Assembly: GCA_032716605.1 (NCBI GenBank)
Contig: CM064506.1
Span: 15,821,779-15,885,778 of the forward strand
Origin: Paralithodes platypus
Taxonomy: Eukaryota > Arthropoda > Malacostraca > Decapoda > Lithodidae
Direction of reading: 5' to 3'
DNA: 64,000 bases
Below, piece by piece: positions 10,309-20,372 of the stretch (its first letter is position 1; each line of letters starts with the position of its first letter). The translations under genes and the position numbers were made by a program. The notes beneath the pieces were generated by a model that did not search any database, had not been told where the DNA came from, and worked only from the letters and a program-made list of their open reading frames with translations.

Positions 10309-12595
10309 ATAATATATATATATATTATATATATATATAATATAATATCAATGGTTATTTAATTTTGTCACTTTTACATAGCAATAAATATTCACAATAA
10401 TCTGGGGGCAGCTTATTATTTATACATAGAAAAAATTAAAATAAGTATTATACATGTTAGACAATATTAATATTCGATTTTATTCTATTTACAACATCCA
10501 ACAATAATGGTGAAACATTTATGTCGCTTATGGTTATTAAATCTTATGTTGAACAGCACCAAGATATTTATTTATACCTTTAACATTTATTTTTTATTAG
10601 AAATAAAATTGCAATAGACTTGATAAACGTACCTTGCTCTTTCTGGTGGGCAACTTAAAAAGATGGGGTTTGAGGAACGCGAAGTGGGTCTTGATCCAGG
10701 CGTCTCTCTCCGTCAGCTGGACCGCACCTGAACCAGACACGGGAAGCTTGTCAAGCTTCCCGTACCTGGTCCTCATCCATTCCATCCATTTGTTGAGTGC
10801 TTCCACTGAAAAATATAAATAATATATATTAGGAGTGTTTACGTACAAAATATAAATAGTATGGAGACAAAGATTATCACAACCGAATTTATTATCAGTC
10901 AACATGAATAAGTATGGTTCACCTGGGCAGGTAACCACACTGCACACATTGATATGAGGGAAGTACAATGCAAGACTGCACACGAAACATTATTTATTAT
11001 TAACTCCAAATATTACCTAGTTATTTCAATTCCGAAAACAAGATTCGCCAGCAATGTTAACGGCAAACTTTATGATAAATATGTATCCACTTTGCACGGC
11101 ACAGGTAAATTATTCCAGAAACATAGATGTGTTTGGTATTTTTAAGTAATATCACTCAACATAATGGTTATTATATCATAAGAATGCACACAACCAACCT
11201 TCAATGTTGAGCTCCTTTGCCTTCGTGGCGAGTGTTTTCTCCCGCATGTTTTTGTCCTTGTGGGCCCTCAGTTTCCTGTTGTACAGGAACTCCTATTCGG
11301 CATACCACTCGGCCACTTCCACCTCCTTCTCGTCCGGGAGCCTTGCGTAGGTCCTCCTCCTCTTTTTCTGCATCGGTTGTACTGGGTTGATGGGCGGCGT
11401 GGTCTGGGTAGGCGTCTGGGTGGGTGGGTCGGTGAGTGGCGTGAGGTCATCTTGGGTGGCGTCATCATCCTCGCTTTCGTGTTCCGAAGGACTGTCACCT
11501 TCGGTTGACACGATAGGGTGGGTCTTTTTGTGAGGGACATGGGTTTTCTTAAATATAATAGACTGTGACTGTGACTGCTTCCTCGGTTTGGTTTTCATCG
11601 TCGATAACAGGGTTGGAGTCGATGTGCTGCCTCCTCTACTTCCTCCTCGCTTTCATCTTGGGATTGCTGGGTGGCAAACAGGTCCACAGACTCCATGGTA
11701 AATTTGCGGGGCCTCTTCACTGCCTTGCATCCTTTACCATAGTTACCGGGCATGTTGGCGACAAGAGTTGGAGAGAGAGACGTGGTGGGCGAGAGAGACG
11801 CGGTGGGCGAGAGAGACGTGGTGGGCGGTGGGTGCTGGTGTGGAATGGAGCGAATGCCTCCCACCCGATAATATATAGGGCCCGTGCGTGGGTGGCAGTG
11901 TACGATAATTCGGGCCGCTCCAACTGCCCACAGGAATGCTTTACGTGGTTCTGCCCATCGGCTCGCGTTCGGGTTTGATTCGACTTGGCTTCGACTAGCC
12001 TTCGACTTACATTCTAGTCATTCGGATCACGATCGAGTAATCATCGAGTCTAATTAGGAATGTCGGGCATGCATCGAGTCATTTTCTAGTAGTATTCGGG
12101 TATCCATCCAGTCATCATCCTGAAATTCGGGTCAGCATCGAGTAACAGTTGACTTTCGAACAAGTTTATGTAGGAATTTTCCACTGAGCATCGAGTCTAA
12201 TTCGGGTTACGGTCTACATCATCGGGTCTAAGTCGACTTAGGTTCGATCAATTCTGGTATGAATCGGGTTAAATTTTTTGACTCTAAAGTGACCCGAATA
12301 GGTCGAATGAGATCAGAATATGGTAGAATGTAAGCCGAATACGACTCGAATGTAAATCGAAGGTGACTCGAGGATTTTGTAACGGTTTTTTGACCCGAAC
12401 GCACTCGAGGATTTCCCAAAAGTTAACGCATACACTAACTTTTGGCCGACTCACCCGAACATTCGGGTGATGACCAGAGCATGACTAGAACGACTCGAAC
12501 ATACCAGAATCATACCCGATGTCGCCCGATTATCGGGCCGAATACACCAGAACCGCAAAAATTCGGGTCGCGGTCGACCTCTGTATGACGCGGCC
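10309..12595 (-). mobile_element. Remnant of a DNA transposon carrying a MADF-type gene
   Basis: The right end reads TGTATGACGCGGCC followed by TTAA (12596-12599). The same terminus closes an 81-bp miniature element at 14823-14903, which supports its being a terminal inverted repeat. Inside is a minus-strand gene whose exon matches the MADF fold; Harbinger-type transposons commonly carry such a DNA-binding partner protein beside the transposase. The left part with any transposase is missing, apparently replaced by E1. Superfamily is uncertain: the TTAA flank also fits Kolobok or piggyBac. Confidence 0.45.
10633..11864 (-). pseudogene. Two-exon MADF-domain-like gene, transposon-associated, broken
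   Basis: Exon A runs from about 11864 down to 11199, and its donor reads AAG/GTTGGT. Exon B is 10805-10633, with acceptor TTTTTCAG and donor AAG/GTACGT. The phases agree (one base, then two). Exon A encodes an acidic, low-complexity N-terminus (SEEEVEE, a DDD run), a basic KKRRR patch, then LPDEKEVEVAEWYAE. Exon B encodes ALNKWMEWMRTRYGKL and LTERDAWIKTHFAFLKPH, which fits the second half of MADF/Myb-SANT domains, a DNA-binding fold. Damage: a frame change of two bases near 11610, and an in-frame TAG at about 11290 just after EWYAE. The next exon to the left is missing. A TATATA stretch at 11870-11877 could be its promoter. The role as a DNA-binding accessory protein is inferred from the family. 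Confidence 0.5.
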
Positions 12596-13021
12596 TTAAC
12601 TTTCTACGATTTATCGAGTGAAAAAACCATTAAAAATTATCGAGTTACATTCTAGTCGTATTCGAGTCGCATTCTACCTATTCTAGTCATGTTCTGATGC
12701 AATTTTTATAGTCGATGCCGACTCGAATTACTTGAATGTAACTCGATGCCACTCGATAATGACCGGAAGTCAACTGGATGACAAGTTGATTATTCCACTT
12801 TAAAATTGAATGTAATGGAATGAGAGTTGAATATAACCCAAATTAAGAAGAATACAACTGGATGCCGACTAGAATATGACTGGTAGATGACTGTATACTT
12901 GCTTGATGTATCGAGTGTACACTGGATGTCGACTCGAACATGACTAAAAGTACTAGAATACAAGTGGAATCCAACTAGAAGGTAACTGGAATACAACCAG
13001 AATATAACTCGACTAGGTGCG
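11980..13021. repeat. Degenerate array of TCGAGT / ACTCGA motifs with switching orientation
   Basis: The segment is densely filled with short variants of TTCGAGTCA, TTCTAGTCA and TTCGGGT, spaced roughly 10-15 bp. Between about 11980 and 12270 and between 12600 and 12710 they point one way (TCGAGT). Between 12270 and 12540 and between 12720 and 13015 they appear as the complement (ACTCGA, GACCCGA). The array thus consists of imperfect inverted domains. It flanks and partly overlaps the transposon end at 12595. It resembles subterminal repeats to which a transposase might bind, which is inference. No coding sequence was seen. Confidence 0.55.
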
Positions 13022-14495
13022 GCCACACTTAGAAAATTGGGCTTAAATTGTGTGGCCTATATGGCGTTGCAGGTATATTCAACAGAGAAGTTTAATATTT
13101 TCGATACTTACAAAAAATTATATGTCATTGCAATTATATTGAAGAGAGAACTTAGAAATCTTTTGACACCTATAAAATTGGGTTCAAATTGTGTATGGTA
13201 CATGTCATAGCAATTATGTCTACAAGAGATCTATGAAAAGACTTGGAAACTTATAAAATGCCATCGAGTGTAGTGTGGTACAGTAAAAGTCCGTTAATCC
13301 GACGACCGATGATTCGAATCTCCCAATAGTCCGAATTTTTCAATTTGAGGCCAAATCCGAATTCACCCGATGGTCCGAATTTCAAGAAGTCCCAAAGTCC
13401 CCTTTTTGAGGCATTAGTCCACTCAAATGACACATAATGGAGCACACACATATCATATGTTCATGAATTCACTATAAAAGTTTACCATTGTCATTCTAGC
13501 CTATTACCTACTTCAAAACATTCAGATTAATGGTCAAAGGAAGCTACTGATATAAACGTAAACACCTTCTTCTTCTTCTTCTTCCACATCGTCTGCTAGA
13601 GAGTTTGTTTTGCTCTTGAACGCATCCTTGGGACGCTCCGATGCGCTACTGGGCTGCACCGCATTTTCTGCAAGCGCATTCAGTCTTGAGCTTGAAAACG
13701 CACCTTTGGACGTATAAGTCTTGAGCTTGAAAACGCACCTTTGGACGTTCCGATACGCTACTATTTATAGTTCAGTGATCGGAGCGTCCCAAGGGTGCTT
13801 TCAAGACAACAAGACAAGGGTGCTTTCAATACAATATAATATAACAGAGCACGTCACAAAAGGAAAATCACAAAATGAAAATTACAAGAACCTCTCAGGG
13901 AAGTGCCGTTGTTAAGGCATTACTTCCCGAACCACATCTGATCTGATCTTCAAGAGCAAGACAAACTCGCTAGTAGACGGAAGAAGAAGAAGACGTTTAT
14001 ATCAGCAGATTGCTTTGACCATTAATCTGAATGTTTTGAAGTAGGTAATAGGCTACAATGACAATGGTAAACTTTTGAAGTGATTTCATGAACATATGAT
14101 ATGTGTGTGTGCACCATTGTGTCATTTGGGTGGCCTAATGCCTCAATGTTTTCGTCATACACAGGTTCATAGGGGTAAAGTCCGATAATCCGAAAAATCC
14201 ACTAATCCGAACGAGGGCCGGTCCGCTGCCCTTCGTATTAACGGAAGTTTACTGTATATGTCATTGGAATAAAATTTCTTTGGACACTTTTAGGTCACAT
14301 GCAAACATGATAGTAATATCATATAAATTGCACATTTATGAACCAATTAACTTGAATAAAATAAATTATATGACCTGGGTAAATTTTAATGCGAAGGTAT
14401 TGAACAGATAAGTTAACATTTAGGTCCACACACTTAGAAAATTGGGCTCAAATTGTGTGTCATATATGGCATTGCAAGTATATTGAACAGAGAAG
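13022..14495. repeat. Copies of a CACTTAGAAAATTGGGC-type repeat around a fold-back element
   Basis: A unit of roughly 100 bp beginning CACTTAGAAAATTGGGC occurs at 13026 and 14433. Related partial copies lie at about 13170-13230 (AAATTGGGTTCAAATTGTG) and 14385-14430. Together they look like a short AT-rich minisatellite that was split by the fold-back element at 13281-14254. Confidence 0.5.
13281..14254. mobile_element. Fold-back, Tigger/pogo-type non-autonomous element (974 bp)
   Basis: The ends read CAGTAAAAGTCCGTTAAT and, inverted, CAGTAAACTTCCGTTAAT. TA dinucleotides flank both sides (13279-13280 and 14255-14256), the target duplication of Tc1/mariner-type elements. Much of the two halves is complementary: 13443-13585 pairs with about 13981-14115, including a GAA/TTC run. 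A loop of about 0.4 kb lies between. In the loop, GAGCTTGAAAACGCACCTTT occurs twice (about 13689 and 13727). Confidence 0.75.
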
Positions 14496-14818
14496 TTTTA
14501 AGTTCCTCATCGAGTCACCTTCTGCCTATTCAAGTCACGTTCCACTTACGTTCGAGTTACGTTCAACTTAGTTCCACTTACGTTCGACTTAACTTCATGT
14601 AATTCTGGTCATGATAGACTGACATTCCGGTCTCATTCTGGTCATTCGAGTTGCATTCGACTTGGGATCGAATAGTCTTCTTTCCACATCCGCTTTCCTT
14701 CGAGTCACTTACTGGTTAACATCGACTCATATTTGGGTTACATTAGAGTCCATCGAGTTACGTTCGAGTTACATTCCGGTCATTGACGGGTCGCATTCTA
14801 CTCTGAAGTCACACTCGA
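14496..14818. repeat. Second degenerate TCGAGT-motif array
   Basis: It has the same style as 11980-13021: variants of TTCGAGTTAC, TTCGACTTA and ATTCCGGTCA every 10-15 bp, nearly all in one orientation. It ends at the 81-bp miniature element. Confidence 0.5.
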
Positions 14819-14822
14819 TTAA

Positions 14823-14903
14823 GGCCGCGTAATTCTCGTCAATTCCGGTGAAAAGTTCGATTCCAGTGGGTTCTGGTGGATTCGAGTTCTGTATGACGCG
14901 GCC
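14823..14903. mobile_element. 81-bp miniature element with GGCCGCGT ends and TTAA flanks
   Basis: The left end reads GGCCGCGTAATTC and the right end, inverted, GGCCGCGTCATACAG. TTAA flanks both sides (14819-14822 and 14904-14907). The right terminus equals the end at 12595 of the MADF-bearing remnant, so this is likely its miniature derivative. Confidence 0.55.
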
Positions 14904-14907
14904 TTAA

Positions 14908-15116
14908 GTGTGATGGAATGTGACTGGGTAGAATGTGCTAATGGATTTGTTTATAGTGTTAAGACACATGGAAGAGTTTGTGTATATAGGCTACTGTGGT
15001 GCTATTAACGTTAAAAGATTTCAGGCTTAAAGTTTACCATAAAACTATAAGATAACGCTTGATAGTGACTAAATAAAGGTAAACTGGGAGAGACGTATCC
15101 TGACAAGTATTGGAAT
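14908..15116. other. No recognisable feature
   Basis: Ordinary AT-rich sequence without a credible ORF or repeat. Confidence 0.5.
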
Positions 15117-15250
15117 TCACTCACTCCAGATATTAGTGTGAGAGTTGGGCACCGTAATCACTCAACCATGAGCGGATGGTCAAGTGAATACGGTGCCCAA
15201 CTCTCACAAAAGTATCTGTAGTGAGTGGATTTGAATCCTGGCCATGATAC
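15117..15250 (+). repeat. Palindrome of two tRNA-like halves (SINE-like)
   Basis: Arms of about 55 bp (15117-15171 and 15178-15233) are near-complementary; both carry GTGAGAGTTGGGCACCGTA. On the plus strand 15172-15250 resembles a Ser/Leu-type tRNA: A-box-like ATGGTCAAGTGAATACGG and B-box-like GGATTTGAATCC. No convincing anticodon arm or acceptor stem was found. It is best read as a tRNA-derived SINE head facing a second copy rather than a working tRNA gene. Confidence 0.5.
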
Positions 15251-16124
15251 CTCTCTCCAAACCTGTCCGACGATATCATTAAAAGGTAAACTGCCCCAAC
15301 ACTTGTCTCTACGTCATCTGTCTAGTACATGGGAGAGAAAGACAAAATACATACAGTAGGCCTACATGTAGGCTACCCACACCAACATCCACCTTCCTAT
15401 CGGTAATTTCGCTAACTATCACGTTGTTGTCTAAGAGCTGATTCGACCACACCTGAACTAACCCTACCCAAACCATGCCAATACAAAAATAAGCTGAGCT
15501 ACACTAATTCAACATCACCTAATCTAACGTACCTTGGCCTACTTCAGAGGAAAATTAAAATCTCATTAATCATCAGAAATAGTGACATCGTGTATAAACA
15601 CCTGCTGCCCTAGAGAAGAAAAAAAAGAAAGAAAAACAACAGGGAATCGGGACATAAAAGGCGAAAGTAGAACATCGAAAAAAATACAATGTATGAAAGG
15701 GGAACCTATAATTAGTTCACAATGTACGTGTGTGTGTGTGTGTGGGGGGGGGGGGGGGTATTGAGATTGATAGTACCCAGTAAATATATGCCTTACACAT
15801 ATAGGCCTAATGTATATCTTGCTTTATGGATATATGTACGGTATATTACAATATAAATCACAGCCGGGATATAAGAAAAGGAATACAAATGTGAATATCC
15901 TGGCTACAAGTTAGCCTATAGGGAATATGTAAAATACGAAAAAAGATATAGGCTACAGTTCTATTATTACATAAATGTTCTTATATACTGAGCTACTGGA
16001 TATATAATAAACGAAGTAGTTGAATTTACAAAGGAATAAGTTCATTACTTTCATTTTACCAATTTAGAAAAAAACAAAAATAAATAAATAAATAAATACA
16101 ATAATATATATATATATATATACA
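15251..16124. other. No gene seen; simple repeats at 15730-15758 and 16080-16121
   Basis: The stretch holds a (TG)n tract running into a G-run (about 15730-15758) and (AAAT)n followed by (TA)n (about 16080-16121). It may be the intron or 5' flank of the receptor gene that follows. No splice-bounded exon could be supported. Confidence 0.5.
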
Positions 16125-16859
16125 CCCACGAACAACTCCACGGCTCTCTGGTTTCCGGATCATGGACCGGATGACCCTGATCCTCAATATGTACTTCTGA
16201 TCAATTTTGTTTCTAGTGTATCAGCTGATTTGTTGCTGAATCAGCCAATATTGGGGAGAGTGCTTGGTTTGACACTTTTAACTCCACTACAAAATGAATC
16301 AAGCTTATAGGCTGTCTACACTCTCCGTCCCTTCTGCTCGAATTCTCCTCATTTGATGGGCCGCTGGGATCCTGAAGAATTTTCATCCTGGACATCTCTC
16401 TTTCCTGATCGCTTCCCCTCCACTTGCCGACCAACCTTCCGCCTCACCTCCTGGTTTGCTGACTCTCCTTTTCTCTACCTTGGAGTAAATAATTTAAATC
16501 ATGCTGGCATAAATATGGCTGTGCTACGAGTCCTATCAGACAAAGTGAATTTTACCTACACCGTGACTGAAAAACCTAATGATGACAAATGGGGAGCACT
16601 TGAGGACGGAAGGTGGGTGGGACTCCTGGGAATGGTGCACAGTGGGGAATGTGAATTGACCATAAACTGCTTTTATTTCTCTGAAGAGCATCTGGAAGCT
16701 TTTGATCCAGCCGAGTCGTTCTTTGAGGAAGCTATTAGTGTATTCCTGCGTAACCCGGAACCCTACCCAAGGTGGACGAATATTGTGAGACCTTTCACTC
16801 CCGGCGTCTGGGGTACCCTGGTCGTTGCACTTCTGCTCTGCAGTTTCGTCATGAATCAT
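16125..16859 (+). pseudogene. Ionotropic receptor (IR) exon: N-terminal part, ligand-binding lobe S1 and TM1, with an in-frame stop
   Basis: IRs are variant glutamate-receptor channels used by arthropods for smell and taste, in the membrane of sensory dendrites. From 16158 one frame reads through YVLLINFVSSVSADLLLNQP to a TAG at 16308-16310. The same frame then reads AVYTLRPFC, GRWDPEEF, LFPDRFPSTC and LTSWFADSPFLYLG. The S1 lobe follows (GINMAVLRVLSDKVNFTYTV, GLLGMVHSGECELTINCFYF), then WTNIVRPFTPGVW and a membrane helix (VWGTLVVALLLCSFVM). The typical N-terminal pattern continuing straight across the TAG suggests a disabled exon or a sequencing error; a splice acceptor ending at that same AG (16310) is the alternative. 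The 3' boundary is uncertain: phase-compatible donors are only the weak GT at 16848 and 16860. Confidence 0.7.
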
Positions 16860-17096
16860 GTTTTCCACATGTTTGCATTAATAAATTGAGACAGAAACTT
16901 AATCACATAACCAAGATGTAATAGCTACCCTATAATAATGCTAATAGTTATCTTACCTTGAATAATATCACAACGCTCATTTGCATATTTTTCCTCTCTG
17001 GAACCTGTTGTGAGGTATTTTCTCAGCCTGCCAGCCCATTACAGGTCACCTGGCCGCCTTAGTGCAGGTGCTCATGACTTTATTTCGTAGTCTTAA

Positions 17097-17302
17097 CTCC
17101 TTCTGTACCGGTAACGGTACATCATTTTATTTTAGCTATATTAAGACGATTTTGTGCAGTTTAAGATGGATCTGTGGTAGAAACAAGGGTTAAGTGACAT
17201 AGTTCGAAGCCTGTTAATTGATGGAGGCCCTTTTTAAATTGGTTAAAATCGTCTGATAGAAGTCAGAACAATGTTAAAAGGACAGCGCCGGTACAGAAGG
17301 GG
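17097..17302. mobile_element. TTAA-type MITE (206 bp) in an IR intron
   Basis: The ends read CTCCTTCTGTACCGG and, inverted, GCCCCTTCTGTACCGG. TTAA is at 17093-17096 on the left; the right copy is mutated to CTAA (17303-17306). TTAA duplication is the mark of piggyBac-type insertion. No coding capacity. Confidence 0.65.
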
Positions 17303-17360
17303 CTAAGTACTAACTACAAGACCACTACAGCAATAACCTATAATTTCCACCACTGGCCAG

Positions 17361-17587
17361 GCTGTGAGTGATGGGACAGGTGAGGTGAGGTGGGTCCCGT
17401 TGAAAGCCCTGCTGAGTCAAGCAGCAACCCCCAGTGTGTCTCTCCCACAACTGTTGGCAGGCCTCTGGATGTTGACCTGTCTTGTCATCACCACTGCCTT
17501 CACCTCCAACCTTATCAGCATCTTCACCAACCCCGCCTTCCCTCCTCTAATCACCTCCATAGATCAGTTGGCCGCTAGTTCAAAGAG
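17361..17587 (+). CDS. Ionotropic receptor exon: pore loop, M2 and M3
   Basis: The acceptor reads CTGGCCAG and the donor AAAGAG/GTAAGT, a perfect consensus. The 227-nt exon encodes AVSDGTGEVRWVPLKALLSQ, then the pore-loop-like LLSQAATPSVSLPQ, then LLAGLWMLTCLVITTAF and TSNLISIFTNPAFPPLI. This matches the M2-M3 segment of IR/iGluR channels, where the S/T-rich TAFTSNLIS follows the gate helix. The next residues (ITSIDQLAASSK) start the S2 lobe. It ends with two bases of a codon, in phase with the third exon. Unlike the first exon it shows no damage. Confidence 0.8.
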
Positions 17588-17711
17588 GTAAGTAGGCTAC
17601 ACATTGACTTTAATTCAATTTAGCTGATGACGGTGGAAGATTCTACATACTCCCAGAAGGAGCATAATTTCTTGTCCAGTTTCATAATTGTTCGATCATT
17701 ATAACTCTTAA

Positions 17712-18330
17712 CCTCTGAAGTGCGCATGGGGGTAATTGGAAACGTCCCCCTGTGCTGACGTATTTGAGGTGTTTCCGCCACTAAAATATTCATTGTGCCA
17801 TTAATAGCATTAATACTTATCCATATGCGCCTATTATGGGTTGATTATAAAGGTATTAACCTGAAACAACAATAAAACGAGTGAAAACAGCGTTTGGATG
17901 GTCAAAATCGGAGATATAGCCCGCGAGTTGTATAATGTATGGGTGAGGCAATCTGCTTTCCCGCCAATTTCCCCCAAGGCCACTGAGACACAGTCGATCG
18001 ATACTCTCTCTCTCTCTCTTGCACTCGCTTGCTATCAGTGATGACCACACCCTCCAATCGGATTTCTAATGTTAGCACGAAAATATACCTCAGAATAAGG
18101 GAAAATAGGTGATAACTGAAGGAGAGGAGGAAAGTGGGGAAGGAGGGGAGGTAGAGGACTGAGATTTTGCATGGCCCAGGGGCCAAAAAAATAAAAAAAA
18201 ATAAAAAAAAAAATATATAAATTTTTTTTTTTTTTCGATGTCAAAAGTTGATTTTTATTTTCTCTGACTCTTAAGAGTCTCCCCGCAGTGCGCCGGGGGA
18301 ACTCTTAAGAGTCTCCCCGCAGCTCCCGGG
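17712..18330. mobile_element. TTAA-type MITE, copy 1 (619 bp)
   Basis: It is flanked by TTAA (17708-17711 and 18331-18334). It starts CCTCTGAAGTGCGCATGG and ends with CTCCCCGCAGCTCCCGGG. A second copy starts at 55137 and ends at 61260, split by a piggyBac. The part GAACTCTTAAGAGTCTCC (about 18299-18316) is the intact counterpart of the piggyBac insertion point in that copy. It contains a (TC)n tract and A/T runs. It sits in the IR intron. Confidence 0.8.
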
Positions 18331-18334
18331 TTAA

Positions 18335-18962
18335 CAAGTGAACAGTTAGGGATGCAAGTAATCTGGTATAGCCTGTACAATTAAATTAACCTAACATTCG
18401 TACCTTATAATTATGTAGCTCTCACAAATACACATAGAAGTAGACCCTGTTTATGCATATATGACAGTTTCCAAAACTCCTCTTGCAAACACAAACATCT
18501 GCTCAGTAGGAAGCTGTATGGCACACTGATTGACTCACAGGAGGGGAGCCTAGAGCTCTGTCATTACGTCTGGCAACAGCGGAGACTTCACAGAAATACT
18601 ATAAGGCAGTGTTAATACCAAATATTATGGGTACGTCGCTCGCAGCAAAGTTATTTTTGACACAGGACTTGTGGGTACGTCATCCGCAGTAATTGGGTTA
18701 GTGTACCACTAGACTACCTACCTGACTGTAAATTAAAAAGACATAATTTTACCACCAGTCTTATAACTCCACACCAGAGTAGTAATGCACTGGACATGAC
18801 AAAGAATAGCGAAACATTCTATTTGTTGATTGGTGTTAGATGAGCAGAAGTAGTTTTTCACGAGCTCGGACCTACAGTACATCAGTAATTTGTCCGAAAT
18901 GCTGAAAAGAGGTATACATCTTCATCTTCAATGTAATTATACAGGAGACATACAATATATTT
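18335..18962. other. IR intron, no recognisable feature
   Basis: No ORF, splice-bounded exon or repeat was recognised in this part of the intron. Confidence 0.5.
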
Positions 18963-19410
18963 GAAATGCTAGGTTTTACCAGGGTTAAATAGGAAGGGAA
19001 ATATCCCCAGGCTACCTTTAGGATCAACCTTTCCTGGTACCTGGCGCGGGGTACGAACCTCTGAAGGGAATTTAACCCCCCTAAAAACCCACAGGTTTTG
19101 AGATGCCTTGGGTGGGGTTCGAACCCTGGTTAGTGATGCACCACCATCACCACCAGGCCCGCGCGCTAACCCACTGTACTACCACGGACGTACAAAAGTA
19201 TAGCAACCTTAGTCCGATTTTTAAGAACCAGGTGATAGTCTCTCGAGATGAGTTTATTGGACTTACCATCTACGACTATCTTTAAGAACCAGGTGATAGT
19301 CTCTCGAGATGAGTTTATTGGACTTACCATCTATGACTATTTTACGCTATACCTGATGTCAACTCGGGTTAGTAGTATTGTGGGTGCGGGACATTTTCGA
19401 GGGCATTACA
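18963..19410 (-). mobile_element. SINE-containing repeat, copy 1 (448 bp)
   Basis: The copy is repeated at 19563-20010, exactly 600 bp downstream. On the minus strand 19190-19100 looks tRNA-derived: an A-box-like TGGTAGTACAGTGGG and a B-box-like GGTTCGAACCC. It also holds a 60-61-bp tandem pair starting TTTAAGAACCAGGTGATAG (about 19219 and 19280). The repeat ends at GAGGGCATTACA in both copies. Confidence 0.6.
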
Positions 19411-19562
19411 CCACATTCCTTTTTAGTTAGGCTAGTCCCTAGCCTCGTAAGGTGGTAAGGTATCGTAACCTTTTTGCCTTAGCTATCTCAATATGGTTTT
19501 TAGGGTTCGCGTGACGGGTGCTCCACGTAGCTATCTGGTCACGTTCCTTAGCTGCCACCAAT

Positions 19563-20010
19563 GAAATGCTAGGTTTTACCAGGGTTAAATAGGAAAGGAA
19601 ATATCCCCAGACTACCTTTAGGATCAACCTTTCCTGGTACCTGGCGCGGGGTACGAACCTCTGAAGGGAATTTAACCCCCCTAAAAACCCACAGGTTTTG
19701 AGATGCCTTGGGTGGGGTTCGAACCCTGGTTAGTGACGCACCACCATCACCACCAGGCCCGCGCGCTAACCCACTGTACTACCACGGACGTACAAAAGTA
19801 TAGCAACCTTAGTCCGATTTTTAAGAACCAGGTGATAGTCTCTCGAGATGAGTTTATTGGACTTACCATCTACGACTATCTTTAAGAACCAGGTGATAGT
19901 CTCTCGAGATGAGTTTATTGGACTTACCATCTACGACTATTTTACGCTATACCTGACGTCAACTCGGGTTAGTATTATTGTGGGTGCGGGACATTTTCGA
20001 GGGCATTACA
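19563..20010 (-). mobile_element. SINE-containing repeat, copy 2 (448 bp)
   Basis: Nearly identical to 18963-19410, including the internal 60-61-bp tandem pair and the tRNA-like boxes. The 152 bp between the copies (19411-19562) is unique, so this is either two insertions of one element or a segmental duplication with later loss. Confidence 0.6.
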
Positions 20011-20176
20011 ATATTACTACATGCAGGATTGTAAATTAATTAAGTCTAAAGCTAATTTTCTACCAGCAGACAGATCAATTCATCTATACCTTGGACAGTA
20101 TCCAAGAGGGGTGACTTTCCTACATTTAGTTAGTAAATAAAGTAAAACTAAGACTGAAGTAACTATTCATCACCAG

Positions 20177-20372
20177 ACTAACAGCATCAGACTACGGCAG
20201 CTACGCCTCAGACATGCTGAAGCGTGGTGAGGGTCCGATCTGCATTATGTTCAAGGGCCGCACCGACCTGTACCAGGAGGAGGACCGGGTGGTGGCAGCC
20301 ATGGAGGCAGGTACCCATGGCTTCCTTGAAAGTGCCACTTACGTCATTATGGCGCTAAACAACAAGTATAAG
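20177..20372 (+). CDS. Ionotropic receptor exon: part of ligand-binding lobe S2
   Basis: The acceptor reads TCATCACCAG and the donor TATAAG/GTGAGC. Its first base completes the Arg codon left open by the previous exon, giving ...AASSKR-LTASDYGSYASDMLK. It goes on with GPICIMFKGRTDLYQEEDRV, then MEAGTHGFLESATYVIMALN. This is the S2 pattern of IRs, where a short loop after the first S2 strand is followed by an aromatic-rich helix. The intron before it (17588-20176) holds a TTAA MITE and two SINE-containing repeats. No later exon with the rest of S2 and the last membrane segment was found in the window, so the gene is either partial or continues across a very long intron. Confidence 0.75.

Noticed and set aside
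15582..15764. 60-codon ORF with a Cys/Val/Gly tail
   Set aside because: Its tail is a (TG)n and G-run microsatellite and no family resemblance is seen.
18280..18334. GAGTCTCCCCGCAG tandem motif as a regulatory site
   Set aside because: It is the terminal part of the TTAA MITE, with an internal duplication of that end.
19100..19190. tRNA gene on the minus strand
   Set aside because: A- and B-box-like motifs are present, but the acceptor stem does not pair and the unit is repeated in a SINE-like context.
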